A model generated the notes under the pieces. It saw nothing but the letters and a program-made list of their open reading frames with translations. It was not told the DNA's origin and did no database searches. A program made the translations under genes and the position numbers. This document shows positions 51,821 through 58,722 of a stretch of 64,000 nt of DNA, in pieces. Position 1 is the stretch's first letter. Each line of letters opens with the position of its first letter. Origin of the DNA: VAZQ01 sp963702695 (GTDB lineage Bacteria; Pseudomonadota; Alphaproteobacteria; Rhizobiales; Xanthobacteraceae); assembly GCA_963702695.1 (NCBI GenBank), contig CAVPDS010000032.1, positions 372,001 through 436,000 of the forward strand, given 5' to 3'.

Positions 51821-52894
51821 TTGTCGCTTGGCGACCAGCCCGCGCTATTCAGTGAGACCAATCAGCGCATCTATGCGCTGAATGAAACCGCGGCCTACAT
51901 CTGGTGCCGACTTCAGGAGCGTACATCTCTTACTGAAATTGCCGACGATATTGCGCGATCGGGCATCGAGCGGCCGCTTGCAACTCGGTATGTCGCTGAA
52001 GCGGTGCGTGCATGGCTCAGGCAGGGCCTGGTCACGCTCGACTACGATTTCGATCAGCAAGGACCTGATGTCGAGCACTCTTTCACCGCGACGATCGGTC
52101 CGCTGAAGCTTACGATCACCGGCGCCGACGAGCCACTCCTGCGCCTGCTCATCATATTGTTCGGCAATCAGGTCACGTCATCGTATCGGGCGGATGACAC
52201 TCTCCATGTCCTGAAAATCGACGGACTGATTCACCTCGTTCATAACGGAGCGGGCGTCCTCTGTTTTCCAATTGAAGAGGCGGTGCCTTCGATTAAGGGT
52301 TACGTGACCGAACTGCTGCTGGCGAGGCGTTCGCCGGACGTGATGTTTCATGCTGCTTGTCTCGTGCGTGGCGGCCGAAGCATCCTAATCAGTGGAGAGC
52401 CAGGAGCCGGCAAGACGACGCTGACGATACACCTGCTTAAGGCTGGGTTCGAATACCGCGGGGACGATATCACCTGCATCGCGCCGGACGGGACGGTGAT
52501 GGGCATTCCCTTTGCGCCCGCGATCAAGTCCGGCGCGTGGAAAATGATCGGCCGAATCCGTCCGGACTTGAGAACGGCTCCGGTCCATAAGCGACCCGAT
52601 GGTAAGCGCGTGCGCTACCTGAACGTCGGGAAGCTCGCACAGGACCGCAAATATGCGGTAGACGCTATTTTCTTCATCCAAAGACGATCCAGCCAGCCCG
52701 CACAGCTCGAGCCGCTCGCGCAAGTTGACGCCCTGCGAAGACTTGTTGCGGGATCTTTTGTAAGAGACGGCAAGCTGACACAGCAAAGTTGCGACGCCAT
52801 CAGGCGCACGTTGAACAACGCACGTCTGTTTGATCTCACGTACACGGATGTCGCTCAAGCCTGCGACGCAATCGCCGAGCTTTGTCGTGAATGA
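51821..52894 (+). CDS. PqqD-like/HprK-like fusion protein, 5' end removed by IS insertion
   Basis: From TTG 51821, 357 residues. The first ~75 form a PqqD-like peptide-binding winged helix (NQRIYALNETAAYIWCRLQE, TSLTEIADDI, VRAWLRQGLVTLD). The C-terminal half is a HPr-kinase/phosphorylase-like P-loop domain: ISGEPGAGKTTLTIHLLKAG (residues 191-210) followed by the RGDDITCI acidic pair. The frame is open upstream to 51746 but has no ATG/GTG/TTG before 51821. The original start was at 50490, now cut off by the IS. TTG 51821 may give an N-terminally shortened protein with poor translation. HprK, PqqD-like and nucleotidyltransferase genes together define what NCBI families call HPr-rel-A-type systems. 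Confidence 0.8.
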   Translation: MSLGDQPALFSETNQRIYALNETAAYIWCRLQERTSLTEIADDIARSGIERPLATRYVAEAVRAWLRQGLVTLDYDFDQQGPDVEHSFTATIGPLKLTITGADEPLLRLLIILFGNQVTSSYRADDTLHVLKIDGLIHLVHNGAGVLCFPIEEAVPSIKGYVTELLLARRSPDVMFHAACLVRGGRSILISGEPGAGKTTLTIHLLKAGFEYRGDDITCIAPDGTVMGIPFAPAIKSGAWKMIGRIRPDLRTAPVHKRPDGKRVRYLNVGKLAQDRKYAVDAIFFIQRRSSQPAQLEPLAQVDALRRLVAGSFVRDGKLTQQSCDAIRRTLNNARLFDLTYTDVAQACDAIAELCRE

Positions 52895-53972
52895 TCAAAC
52901 GGTAAAGGCGCTTATGGAGTTGTGCGCGTGCCTTCGGGGGACGCCTTTGCCGCGCACCGACTGGACGTCGGTCATAAGCTTGGCTAACCGAACACTGACG
53001 ACCCCCGCCTTGAAAGATGCGTTCGAGTGTGGGTCTGAAAAAGCCCCTCCGGACGTGCAGAGCTACGTTGCCGAAGTGTCTTCGCGCAACATCCTGCGCA
53101 ACGAACGTCTTGCTACTCAGTTGGCGGACGCTGTAACGGCGTTGAACGGCAGAGGCATCACGCCGGTACTGATAAAGGGCGCCGCCTTTCTCGCTTCCAG
53201 ACATTGTGCCAGGATGGCGGCGAACCGGATAACATCTGATCTGGACGTTCTGGTATCGGCTGACGAACGAGATGCAGCCTTGGAATGCCTGCGTTCGCTG
53301 GGTTACCGCACTTATTTTCAGAGTTCGGTCGACGCTCGCAAGTGGCATGCAGATCTTGCGCGGCCCGGCGATGTCGGCATGATCGATCTCCAGCTAGAAC
53401 CGCCCGGACATGCTTATTTCTATAAAGCAGCCGGCGAGATCCGGAAGCACTCGACCCTTACCGACGTGGCCGGCGCCTCTACGTATCTGCCAAGCGCAAT
53501 CTATCAGATCCTTTTGTTGGTCGTTCACGATCAATTTCAAGATTCCGATTATTGGGTCGGCGCCATCGATCTGCGGCATCTGTTGGATATGCGAGAGTTG
53601 GTCGCTGCGTCCGAGCATTTTGATTGGAGGACGCTAACATCGTTCACGCGCGGCCAGCTCCTCAGAAATGCCCTGGAAACACAAATGGTGACTCTTTTTT
53701 CGTTGCTGGGCGTCGAGGTGCCCAAACAGATGCGCAGACGCGTGTTGCCTCAGTTGCAATATCGGCGGCGCCTTGTCCAGATGAGGCTACCGTTTCTTCG
53801 TAATGTGTTGGCGGCGTTGATGCTGCTGGACTTTCGAAACTACCGGTCCGAGGTCGGGCGCGAGGAGCGTTTGGCAAGAAATCTGAACCCTCGCCCATGG
53901 GCGCTTCCGAAGCTGGAGACAATTCGGTTCTTGCTCGACCTGACCAGAGACCGACGTCTGGGAAAGGTATAG
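52887..53972 (+). CDS. Nucleotidyltransferase family protein (NTP_transf_5-like)
   Basis: A 361-residue protein. GTG 52887 overlaps the kinase stop by 8 bp; upstream in-frame ATGs lie inside the kinase gene. The nucleotidyltransferase core is visible: PVLIKGAAF with Lys97, then ITSDLDVLVS with Asp118 and Asp120, and ALECLRSLGYRTY. The rest is helical with a basic end. Such proteins, coded with HprK- and PqqD-like partners, are thought to modify peptides or carriers, but no substrate is established. Confidence 0.8.
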   Translation: MNDQTVKALMELCACLRGTPLPRTDWTSVISLANRTLTTPALKDAFECGSEKAPPDVQSYVAEVSSRNILRNERLATQLADAVTALNGRGITPVLIKGAAFLASRHCARMAANRITSDLDVLVSADERDAALECLRSLGYRTYFQSSVDARKWHADLARPGDVGMIDLQLEPPGHAYFYKAAGEIRKHSTLTDVAGASTYLPSAIYQILLLVVHDQFQDSDYWVGAIDLRHLLDMRELVAASEHFDWRTLTSFTRGQLLRNALETQMVTLFSLLGVEVPKQMRRRVLPQLQYRRRLVQMRLPFLRNVLAALMLLDFRNYRSEVGREERLARNLNPRPWALPKLETIRFLLDLTRDRRLGKV

Positions 53973-54463
53973 CCGGCCGATTGAGAATGAAACCATCTAG
54001 GCATTGCCGCAATGAAGAGGCCGTAATTTGTCGACGGCACTATCCGCCGACTGAACAGTTCTACAACGGAAAACAGTTGGGGCAGTCCGCATTCGCACCC
54101 ACGTAAAAAGCGGAATGCCTCATCCTGTCCGCTTTCCTCCCCGCGATACGAGTTGCTGTATTTGCGAAAGAACTCCTTCATGGTCAAGCTCGAACGAAGA
54201 TCCGAAAGGAAATATGTTATATTAGTTGCGTGGCACTGCGCATTCCAAATTCACCCGCTCCGGCAGGGAAGCGGCGAAGAAGGTCGGTGAATGCGCTCGT
54301 GAGGCTGCCCGCCCCCGCACTGGCAGCGTGTCGGCGGAAGCGGCCGTGGCGAGCGCCACAACGGAGCTGAGACAGACAATGGATCGCATCCGGCCCCTCC
54401 CTACACATTGCTCGATTAGACCGTGCATCACGTTCGGTACTGCGCTCAGCGAGCAGCGCTGTC
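53973..54463. other. Spacer without a convincing gene
   Basis: About 490 bp. Two minus-strand ORFs are possible: one from 54181 (MKEFFRKYSNSYRGEESGQD) that runs into the end of the nucleotidyltransferase gene, and a 55-codon one from 54389 with a signal-like start (MRSIVCLSSVVALATAASAD). Neither has a good ribosome binding site or known family. No repeats or hairpins stand out. Confidence 0.4.
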
Positions 54464-54670
54464 CTACTTGCCGATCATCACGTCCGACGCTTTGATGATC
54501 GCCCATGCATCGTCGCCCTTTTGCAATCCGAGGTCGGCAACAGCTTCGTTTGTGATGGAAGACGTGACGATGACGCCCTGACCAATGTCGATGCGAACAT
54601 GAGAAGTGGTTGTCCCCTTGGTCACCTCGACGATCTTACCCTTCAGTTGATTTCGTGCGCTAAGTTTCAT
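54464..54670 (-). CDS. mop: Molybdenum-pterin-binding (TOBE/Mop) protein
   Basis: A 68-residue molbindin. ATG 54670 gives MKLSARNQLKGKIVEVTKGT then TTSHVRIDIGQGVIVTSSIT and LQKGDDAWAIIKASDVMIGK, a full TOBE domain that assembles as a hexamer and stores molybdate. It sits among modA and modE. The upstream codons are not conserved. It is 20 bp downstream of a methyltransferase remnant on the same strand. Confidence 0.92.
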   Translation of the reverse strand: MKLSARNQLKGKIVEVTKGTTTSHVRIDIGQGVIVTSSITNEAVADLGLQKGDDAWAIIKASDVMIGK

Positions 54671-54690
54671 GGCATGTCTCCATTTGCTGA

Positions 54691-54993
54691 TTAAACAACC
54701 GTACCGCGGACGGCCCACGCCGTTGCGGTCAACGACCGTTCGCCATCAGGCGAACCTGAACAAAATGCACGCCTGACGGCATCCTCAATGCGCCACAGCA
54801 TGTCATTCGTCAGCTTTGCAACATACGTGCCGACCGGTCCCCTTCCGGTTCCGGTTCCAACATCAAGGAGTGACGCTGCCAGCGGGCACTGAGCGAAGTC
54901 GAGAAATTGTGGAGCAAGTAGCCTCGTCCAACGCCCCAGGAACCCCGCGTAGGCCGGCCCGTCACTTGCATGATAGGTGGACGTGGCCAGCAT
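54691..54993 (-). pseudogene. Internally deleted SAM-dependent methyltransferase
   Basis: The frame begins MLATSTYHASDGPAYAGFLG and reaches WTRLLAPQFLDFA and motif I LLDVGTGTGR, then jumps to a typical C-terminal end: RIEDAVRRAFCSGSPDGERS and LTATAWAVRG. In Bradyrhizobium homologues these parts are separated by roughly 130-170 residues (from memory). The middle of the gene, including the substrate site, is lost. No frameshift is seen at the junction. Confidence 0.7.
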
Positions 54994-55014
54994 GGCCCAG
55001 AGCCCTTTACAGTA

Positions 55015-55038
55015 CGCCGTATCTGGCCGAATATAGCG
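55015..55038. promoter_or_regulatory. ModE-type operator before modA
   Basis: CGCCGTAT (55015-55022), 8 bases, then ATATAGCG (55031-55038). The right arm is identical to, and the spacing the same as, the perfect palindrome at 58100-58123. The left arm matches at 6 of 8 positions. It lies 29 bp before the modA start, where ModE would block transcription when molybdate is plentiful. Confidence 0.65.
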
Positions 55039-55067
55039 CAAGCAGAACCCCGAAGAAAGGCTCGAAC

Positions 55068-55865
55068 ATGACCCGCGCTCTCCTTGCATCACTGCGCTTG
55101 TCCCTCGCGCGAGCCACCTTGGCCACCTTGCTCGTGTTCGGGTTGGGCTCGGCCGCTCACGCTCAGTCACGGGATGTTCTGGTGTTTGGCGCCGCAAGTC
55201 TCAAAAACGCGCTCGATGATGCCAATGCCCAATATGAGCGCGAACGGAGCCGCAAAATCGTCGTGTCATATGCGGCAAGTTCAACTCTCGCCAGACAGAT
55301 TGAGAACGGCGCTCCGGCAGATGTATTCATTTCTGCCGACCTTGACTGGATGGACTTTTTGGCGGAGCGCAAGCTCATCAAGCCTGACACTCGCGCGAAC
55401 TTTCTTGGCAACAAGCTCGTCCTGATCGCGTCAAAGGACAGCACTGTGTCGCTGACGATTGGCCAGAATTTCCCGCTGGCTCAGGCGCTCGGCAACGGTC
55501 GTTTGGCAATGGCCGATCCGGGGTCGGTTCCTGCCGGCAAGTATGGCAAGGCCGCACTCGAAGCACTCGGCGTGTGGGCATCGGTCGCAAACAAGATCGC
55601 GCCTGCGCAGGACGTGCGCGCGACGTTGGCCCTTGTCTCTCGCGGTGAAGCGCCGCTCGGCATCGTGTACCAGACGGACGCGGCGGCGGATGAGGCGGTC
55701 AAGATCGTCGGCGCATTCCCGGAAGGAACGCATCCGCCGATTATCTATCCGCTCGCAGTCGTGGCAACATCAACGAGCCCGGAGGTGGCGCCGTACATCC
55801 AGTTTTTGAGATCGCCGGCTGCTGCGCCGGCATTCGAGAAGCAGGGTTTCGTGGTTCTTCACTAA
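55068..55865 (+). CDS. modA: Molybdate ABC transporter substrate-binding protein
   Basis: A 265-residue periplasmic binding protein for molybdate/tungstate. Signal peptide MTRALLASLRLSLARATLAT to about residue 33 (AHAQ). Seen: VLVFGAASLKNALDDANAQY, VSYAASSTLARQIENGAPAD (the serine-rich oxyanion loop), VFISADLDWMDFLAERK, MADPGSVPAGKYGKAALEAL, and GIVYQTDAAADEAVKIVGAF. No modB or modC follows within the window; the next gene is unrelated. A ModE-type palindrome precedes it. Upstream in-frame ATGs overlap the methyltransferase remnant. Confidence 0.95.
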   Translation: MTRALLASLRLSLARATLATLLVFGLGSAAHAQSRDVLVFGAASLKNALDDANAQYERERSRKIVVSYAASSTLARQIENGAPADVFISADLDWMDFLAERKLIKPDTRANFLGNKLVLIASKDSTVSLTIGQNFPLAQALGNGRLAMADPGSVPAGKYGKAALEALGVWASVANKIAPAQDVRATLALVSRGEAPLGIVYQTDAAADEAVKIVGAFPEGTHPPIIYPLAVVATSTSPEVAPYIQFLRSPAAAPAFEKQGFVVLH

Positions 55866-55872
55866 GCCCGTC

Positions 55873-56280
55873 ATGGAACAGCCTGAACAGCCCGAACATA
55901 TTGATTTCCCCGTCGTCGCCTATGGCGAAGCTGGCGTCACCGGCGATGGTCAAGCCGTGCTCGTTCAGCTTTTCACCGTCGGCGGAACGGCCCTTCATTT
56001 CAGCGTAAAGCGGAGCGACCTGGAACAATTCGTTACTCTGTTCCTACGCATGGCCGCCAACTTTGGTCCGGATGCCGCTGTTGACGAGCGCGTACAGTAT
56101 CAACCGATCCCCGTTTCCGGCATGAGTGCAGGCGAGCTAGCCGACGGTTCAGGCTGTGTCGGTGTTACGGTCGGCGGCACTGAGCTAATGTTTCAACTAC
56201 CGTTGGCGCGGCTCGCGGAAATTGGTCAGACCCTTCTCACGGTCGGTGGTGCGCCAACAGACCCGCGCCGCATGAGCTGA
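55873..56280 (+). CDS. Hypothetical protein between modA and modE
   Basis: A 135-residue acidic protein (MEQPEQPEHIDFPVVAYGEA) starting 7 bp after modA on the same strand, so it is probably cotranscribed. No signal peptide or membrane segment. It contains alternating short strands (FTVGGTALHFSVKRSDLEQF, TVGGTELMFQLPLARLAEIG) that look like an internal duplication. The family is not recognised. The context suggests a link to molybdate uptake. Confidence 0.6.
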   Translation: MEQPEQPEHIDFPVVAYGEAGVTGDGQAVLVQLFTVGGTALHFSVKRSDLEQFVTLFLRMAANFGPDAAVDERVQYQPIPVSGMSAGELADGSGCVGVTVGGTELMFQLPLARLAEIGQTLLTVGGAPTDPRRMS

Positions 56281-56293
56281 CAGTCCCGGAATA

Positions 56294-56698
56294 TTAGCGC
56301 CGTGTGGACCCGACCCGATTGGAAGTCTTGCGTGGCTTGCCGGGTGTGCGTGTAGACGAGCGTAGCGAAGACATGAGATCGCGTAGTTGCGGCTTGGCTG
56401 CCGCCGTCGCCCGCGTCTCGATCAGCCTATATTTCTCGATCACGCTTTCACCAAACGCGGTCAGTGCGGCCCCGCCACCTTGCGAGCCGCCCGGCTGCGC
56501 GGTCACCACGGGCTCGCGAAAGCAGCGGTTCATGTCATCGACAAGCAGCCAAGCCCGGCGATACGACATGTCCAGCAGACGCCCCGCTTGTGAGATTGAG
56601 CCACTTTCTTTGATCGCTTCAAGGAGCCGGATTTTGCCAGGTCCCAGCACCCGATCTGAGCCAAAATCGACGCGCACCGTAAGCCGCATATCGGCCAT
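56294..56698 (-). CDS. modE: ModE-type molybdate regulator lacking the molbindin domain
   Basis: A 134-residue protein with the N-terminal winged-helix domain of ModE: VDFGSDRVLGPGKIRLLEAI, SGSISQAGRLLDMSYRRAWL, LVDDMNRCFREPVVT and GGGAALTAFGESVIEKYRLI. The C-terminal di-Mop domain that binds molybdate is missing; the end is short and basic. It is convergent with the modA operon. A separate Mop protein (54464) is nearby and could hold the metal. It may be a HTH-only ModE, known in some Alphaproteobacteria. Confidence 0.87.
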   Translation of the reverse strand: MADMRLTVRVDFGSDRVLGPGKIRLLEAIKESGSISQAGRLLDMSYRRAWLLVDDMNRCFREPVVTAQPGGSQGGGAALTAFGESVIEKYRLIETRATAAAKPQLRDLMSSLRSSTRTPGKPRKTSNRVGSTRR

Positions 56699-56774
56699 AG
56701 GCGACCCTCACACATAGTTGTGGCTGGTAGCCTATCACTGCCCAGTTGATTTTGCCGAATAGGCTGTGAACAAT

Positions 56775-58094
56775 TTACCCCCTCGCAGCGGACGCCGTGG
56801 CCGTGGCATTTGCTTGCGCAGCGGCAAGTGCCGACAGCAGACAAGTCAAGCTTGAATTGCGTAGCGGCAAATAGCGCTTTCCCAACTGGCGACAGGCGCG
56901 TTTGAGGATACCCGCCGCCTGGTGGCTAACGCAGTCCACCGGAAACATCGCCAGGTCGGCTCGACTGACCAAACCTTGGAGCAGTGCCGCCTTGTGTTCA
57001 AGGCCGCCGTCATGGTGGAGAAAGCAACCGTTGGTCCTCTCCACCAAGTTCTTCATGTGCGCCGTTTGATTAGCGCGGCCTCCGACGTAGAGGATGCATT
57101 GGCCCCTCAGGTCGAGGCTGTCATTCGTTCTGTGATCTTCGCTCGGAAACAGAATTGCAAGTTGGTGCTCGATTGAGGCGAGTTCGTCAGCCAGCGCGTT
57201 GCGGTCCCGTTCGGCAAAATCACGGGCACGCTCCGCTTCATCGTGGGCGGCTGAAACCTTTTCTAGTCGTAGCTGCAGCCGCTCGCGTCGGTGCACTTCG
57301 TCCGCCAACCTTTTCTCCCGATCCGCAAGTGCCGCGGTGAGAATTTTTATATCGCTCTCAGTTTCGAAAGCGGATACCTGCTCCCCTGCCTTGCGCGCGA
57401 GCGCGTCGTTGAGGCTGCGGATCGTCTGATCGCGAGAAGTAAACCCCTCTCGCAGTTGCCGCTGTTGCCGCTCGATCGTCGCGGCAAGCTCCTCTCTTTC
57501 CTCCTCCAATTCGCGTAACCTGCGAATGTCAGCCCGGTTAGCGGCCCCTACCAAGTGCGAGAGCATATGCACCTCTCCGAACACGCGCTTTACAACGGTT
57601 TCGGTGGTGGCTGGATGCGTGAGCGCCGCCCAATAGGCGCCGGGAATGTCGCCGCTCTTTACGGCTTCTTGCCACAACGCAAGAACGCCATCCGGGTTCT
57701 TAACTTTCGCAAACCGAGCGATGGCGAGCTTGTGTCGTCGATCCAAAGCTTTCTGCAGATGCTTTGAACCTGCTTGGGGTCTGCTTGCAAGTACGACGCC
57801 CAGTTGATGCACAGCGTGCTCATCGGCCGATCCAGCGTCCTGGACATCGAGACGAACGAGAAGCCGTCGGAGTTCGGCTGTGGTGAGGCATGTGCCGATG
57901 ATCGAGCAGTGTAGACTGTGATGAAGGCCCCAAATGCGACTTCGTTGCTTTGATCCAGTTGCGGGCTCGCTCACACTGGAGAGTCCGACGGTCGAGAGCA
58001 CTCCGCTGGACACAAAGGTAGCGGCCTGTATGCGAGCCGGCGGTCCCGACTTCGATCCTAACAGTCTGGCGATTTCATCCGCGCTGTGCGACAT
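56775..58094 (-). CDS. DUF2325 domain-containing protein with long coiled coil
   Basis: A 439-residue protein. A conserved N-terminal block (KQRSRIWGLHHSLHCSIIGT, then CLTTAELRRLLVRLDV) and a long coiled coil (LRELEEEREELAATIERQQR to ALADELASIEHQLA) lead to the C-terminal DUF2325 domain: QCILYVGGRANQTAHMKNLV, FLHHDGGLEHKAALLQ, SHQAAGILKRACRQLGK. The start is uncertain. ATG 58094 (MSHSADEIARLLG) is used because the ModE-type palindrome at 58100-58123 lies just before it; GTG starts near 57975 are possible. Function unknown. It is linked to the Mo regulon by the operator. Confidence 0.8.
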   Translation of the reverse strand: MSHSADEIARLLGSKSGPPARIQAATFVSSGVLSTVGLSSVSEPATGSKQRSRIWGLHHSLHCSIIGTCLTTAELRRLLVRLDVQDAGSADEHAVHQLGVVLASRPQAGSKHLQKALDRRHKLAIARFAKVKNPDGVLALWQEAVKSGDIPGAYWAALTHPATTETVVKRVFGEVHMLSHLVGAANRADIRRLRELEEEREELAATIERQQRQLREGFTSRDQTIRSLNDALARKAGEQVSAFETESDIKILTAALADREKRLADEVHRRERLQLRLEKVSAAHDEAERARDFAERDRNALADELASIEHQLAILFPSEDHRTNDSLDLRGQCILYVGGRANQTAHMKNLVERTNGCFLHHDGGLEHKAALLQGLVSRADLAMFPVDCVSHQAAGILKRACRQLGKRYLPLRNSSLTCLLSALAAAQANATATASAARG

Positions 58095-58099
58095 CGGCT

Positions 58100-58123
58100 C
58101 GCTATATCCATACGAATATAGCG
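58100..58123. promoter_or_regulatory. Perfect ModE-type palindrome before the DUF2325 gene
   Basis: CGCTATAT (58100-58107), an 8-base spacer, and ATATAGCG (58116-58123) are exact inverted arms. They match the Mo-box pattern bound by ModE and share arm and spacing with the site before modA. The position directly before the DUF2325 start suggests repression by molybdate. Confidence 0.8.
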
Positions 58124-58196
58124 AGCTTGGCATAAGTGGCCGGAAATGAAAAGGGGTCCGGCGACCCAATTCCGGGGCGGAAACAGGAAAAGCATC

Positions 58197-58688
58197 ATGG
58201 CGCATGTTGAAAAGCGTGGCGTGCTACTCACACCAAAATTCCGAGTGGCGTTTCCCCAAGTCGCCAAATTGAAGGTGTTCGCGCCCGGTCAGAAGGGTCG
58301 CTACAGTTGCGTCGCTCTGTTCACGCCGAGCGAGTTCACCGACAAGGACCAGCAGAAATGGGCGGCCCTGATTGCCGCCTGCAACAAGGTGTCCATCGAC
58401 ATCTTCAAAAAGCCGATGAAGGAACTGGACCTCAGCGTCTACAAGGTGCCCTTCCACGAGGGAGAGGGACAGCAACAGTATGCCGGCTTCGGCGCGGGCG
58501 TCATCTTTTTCACCATGTCGGCCTACACGCGCCGGCCGGGCATCGGCTGGAAGTCGCGCTCCTACTGCCGCACCAAGGAAGCGCTGATCCTCTGTTGCGG
58601 CGGCAGCACGCCCGAACTCGAAGCGCTGCCCGACCGTATCGGCGACGGCGTCGCGCCGACCATTGACATGCAGAAGGCGGCGGAGTGA
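58197..58688 (+). CDS. Phage-like ssDNA-binding protein (DUF2815-like), C-terminus divergent
   Basis: A 163-residue ORF. ATG 58197 (MAHVEKRGVLLTPKFRVAFP) follows ACAGGAAAA. The body reads GRYSCVALFTPSEF, VYKVPFHEGEGQQQYAGFGA and FFTMSAYTRRPGI, resembling phage DUF2815 proteins. The last ~45 residues (GWKSRSYCRTKEALILCCGG) do not match what I recall of the family, so the 3' end is rearranged or another family applies. It is followed head-on by the autotransporter gene. Probably part of a degraded prophage. Confidence 0.5.
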   Translation: MAHVEKRGVLLTPKFRVAFPQVAKLKVFAPGQKGRYSCVALFTPSEFTDKDQQKWAALIAACNKVSIDIFKKPMKELDLSVYKVPFHEGEGQQQYAGFGAGVIFFTMSAYTRRPGIGWKSRSYCRTKEALILCCGGSTPELEALPDRIGDGVAPTIDMQKAAE

Positions 58689-58722
58689 CCCGGCGCAGGC
58701 GAAACTTCAACCGCAATCAACT

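Noticed and set aside
54205..54235. AT-rich string (ATATGTTATATTAG) considered as a third ModE site
   Set aside because: It lacks the outer CG pairs and the inverted symmetry seen at 55015 and 58100.
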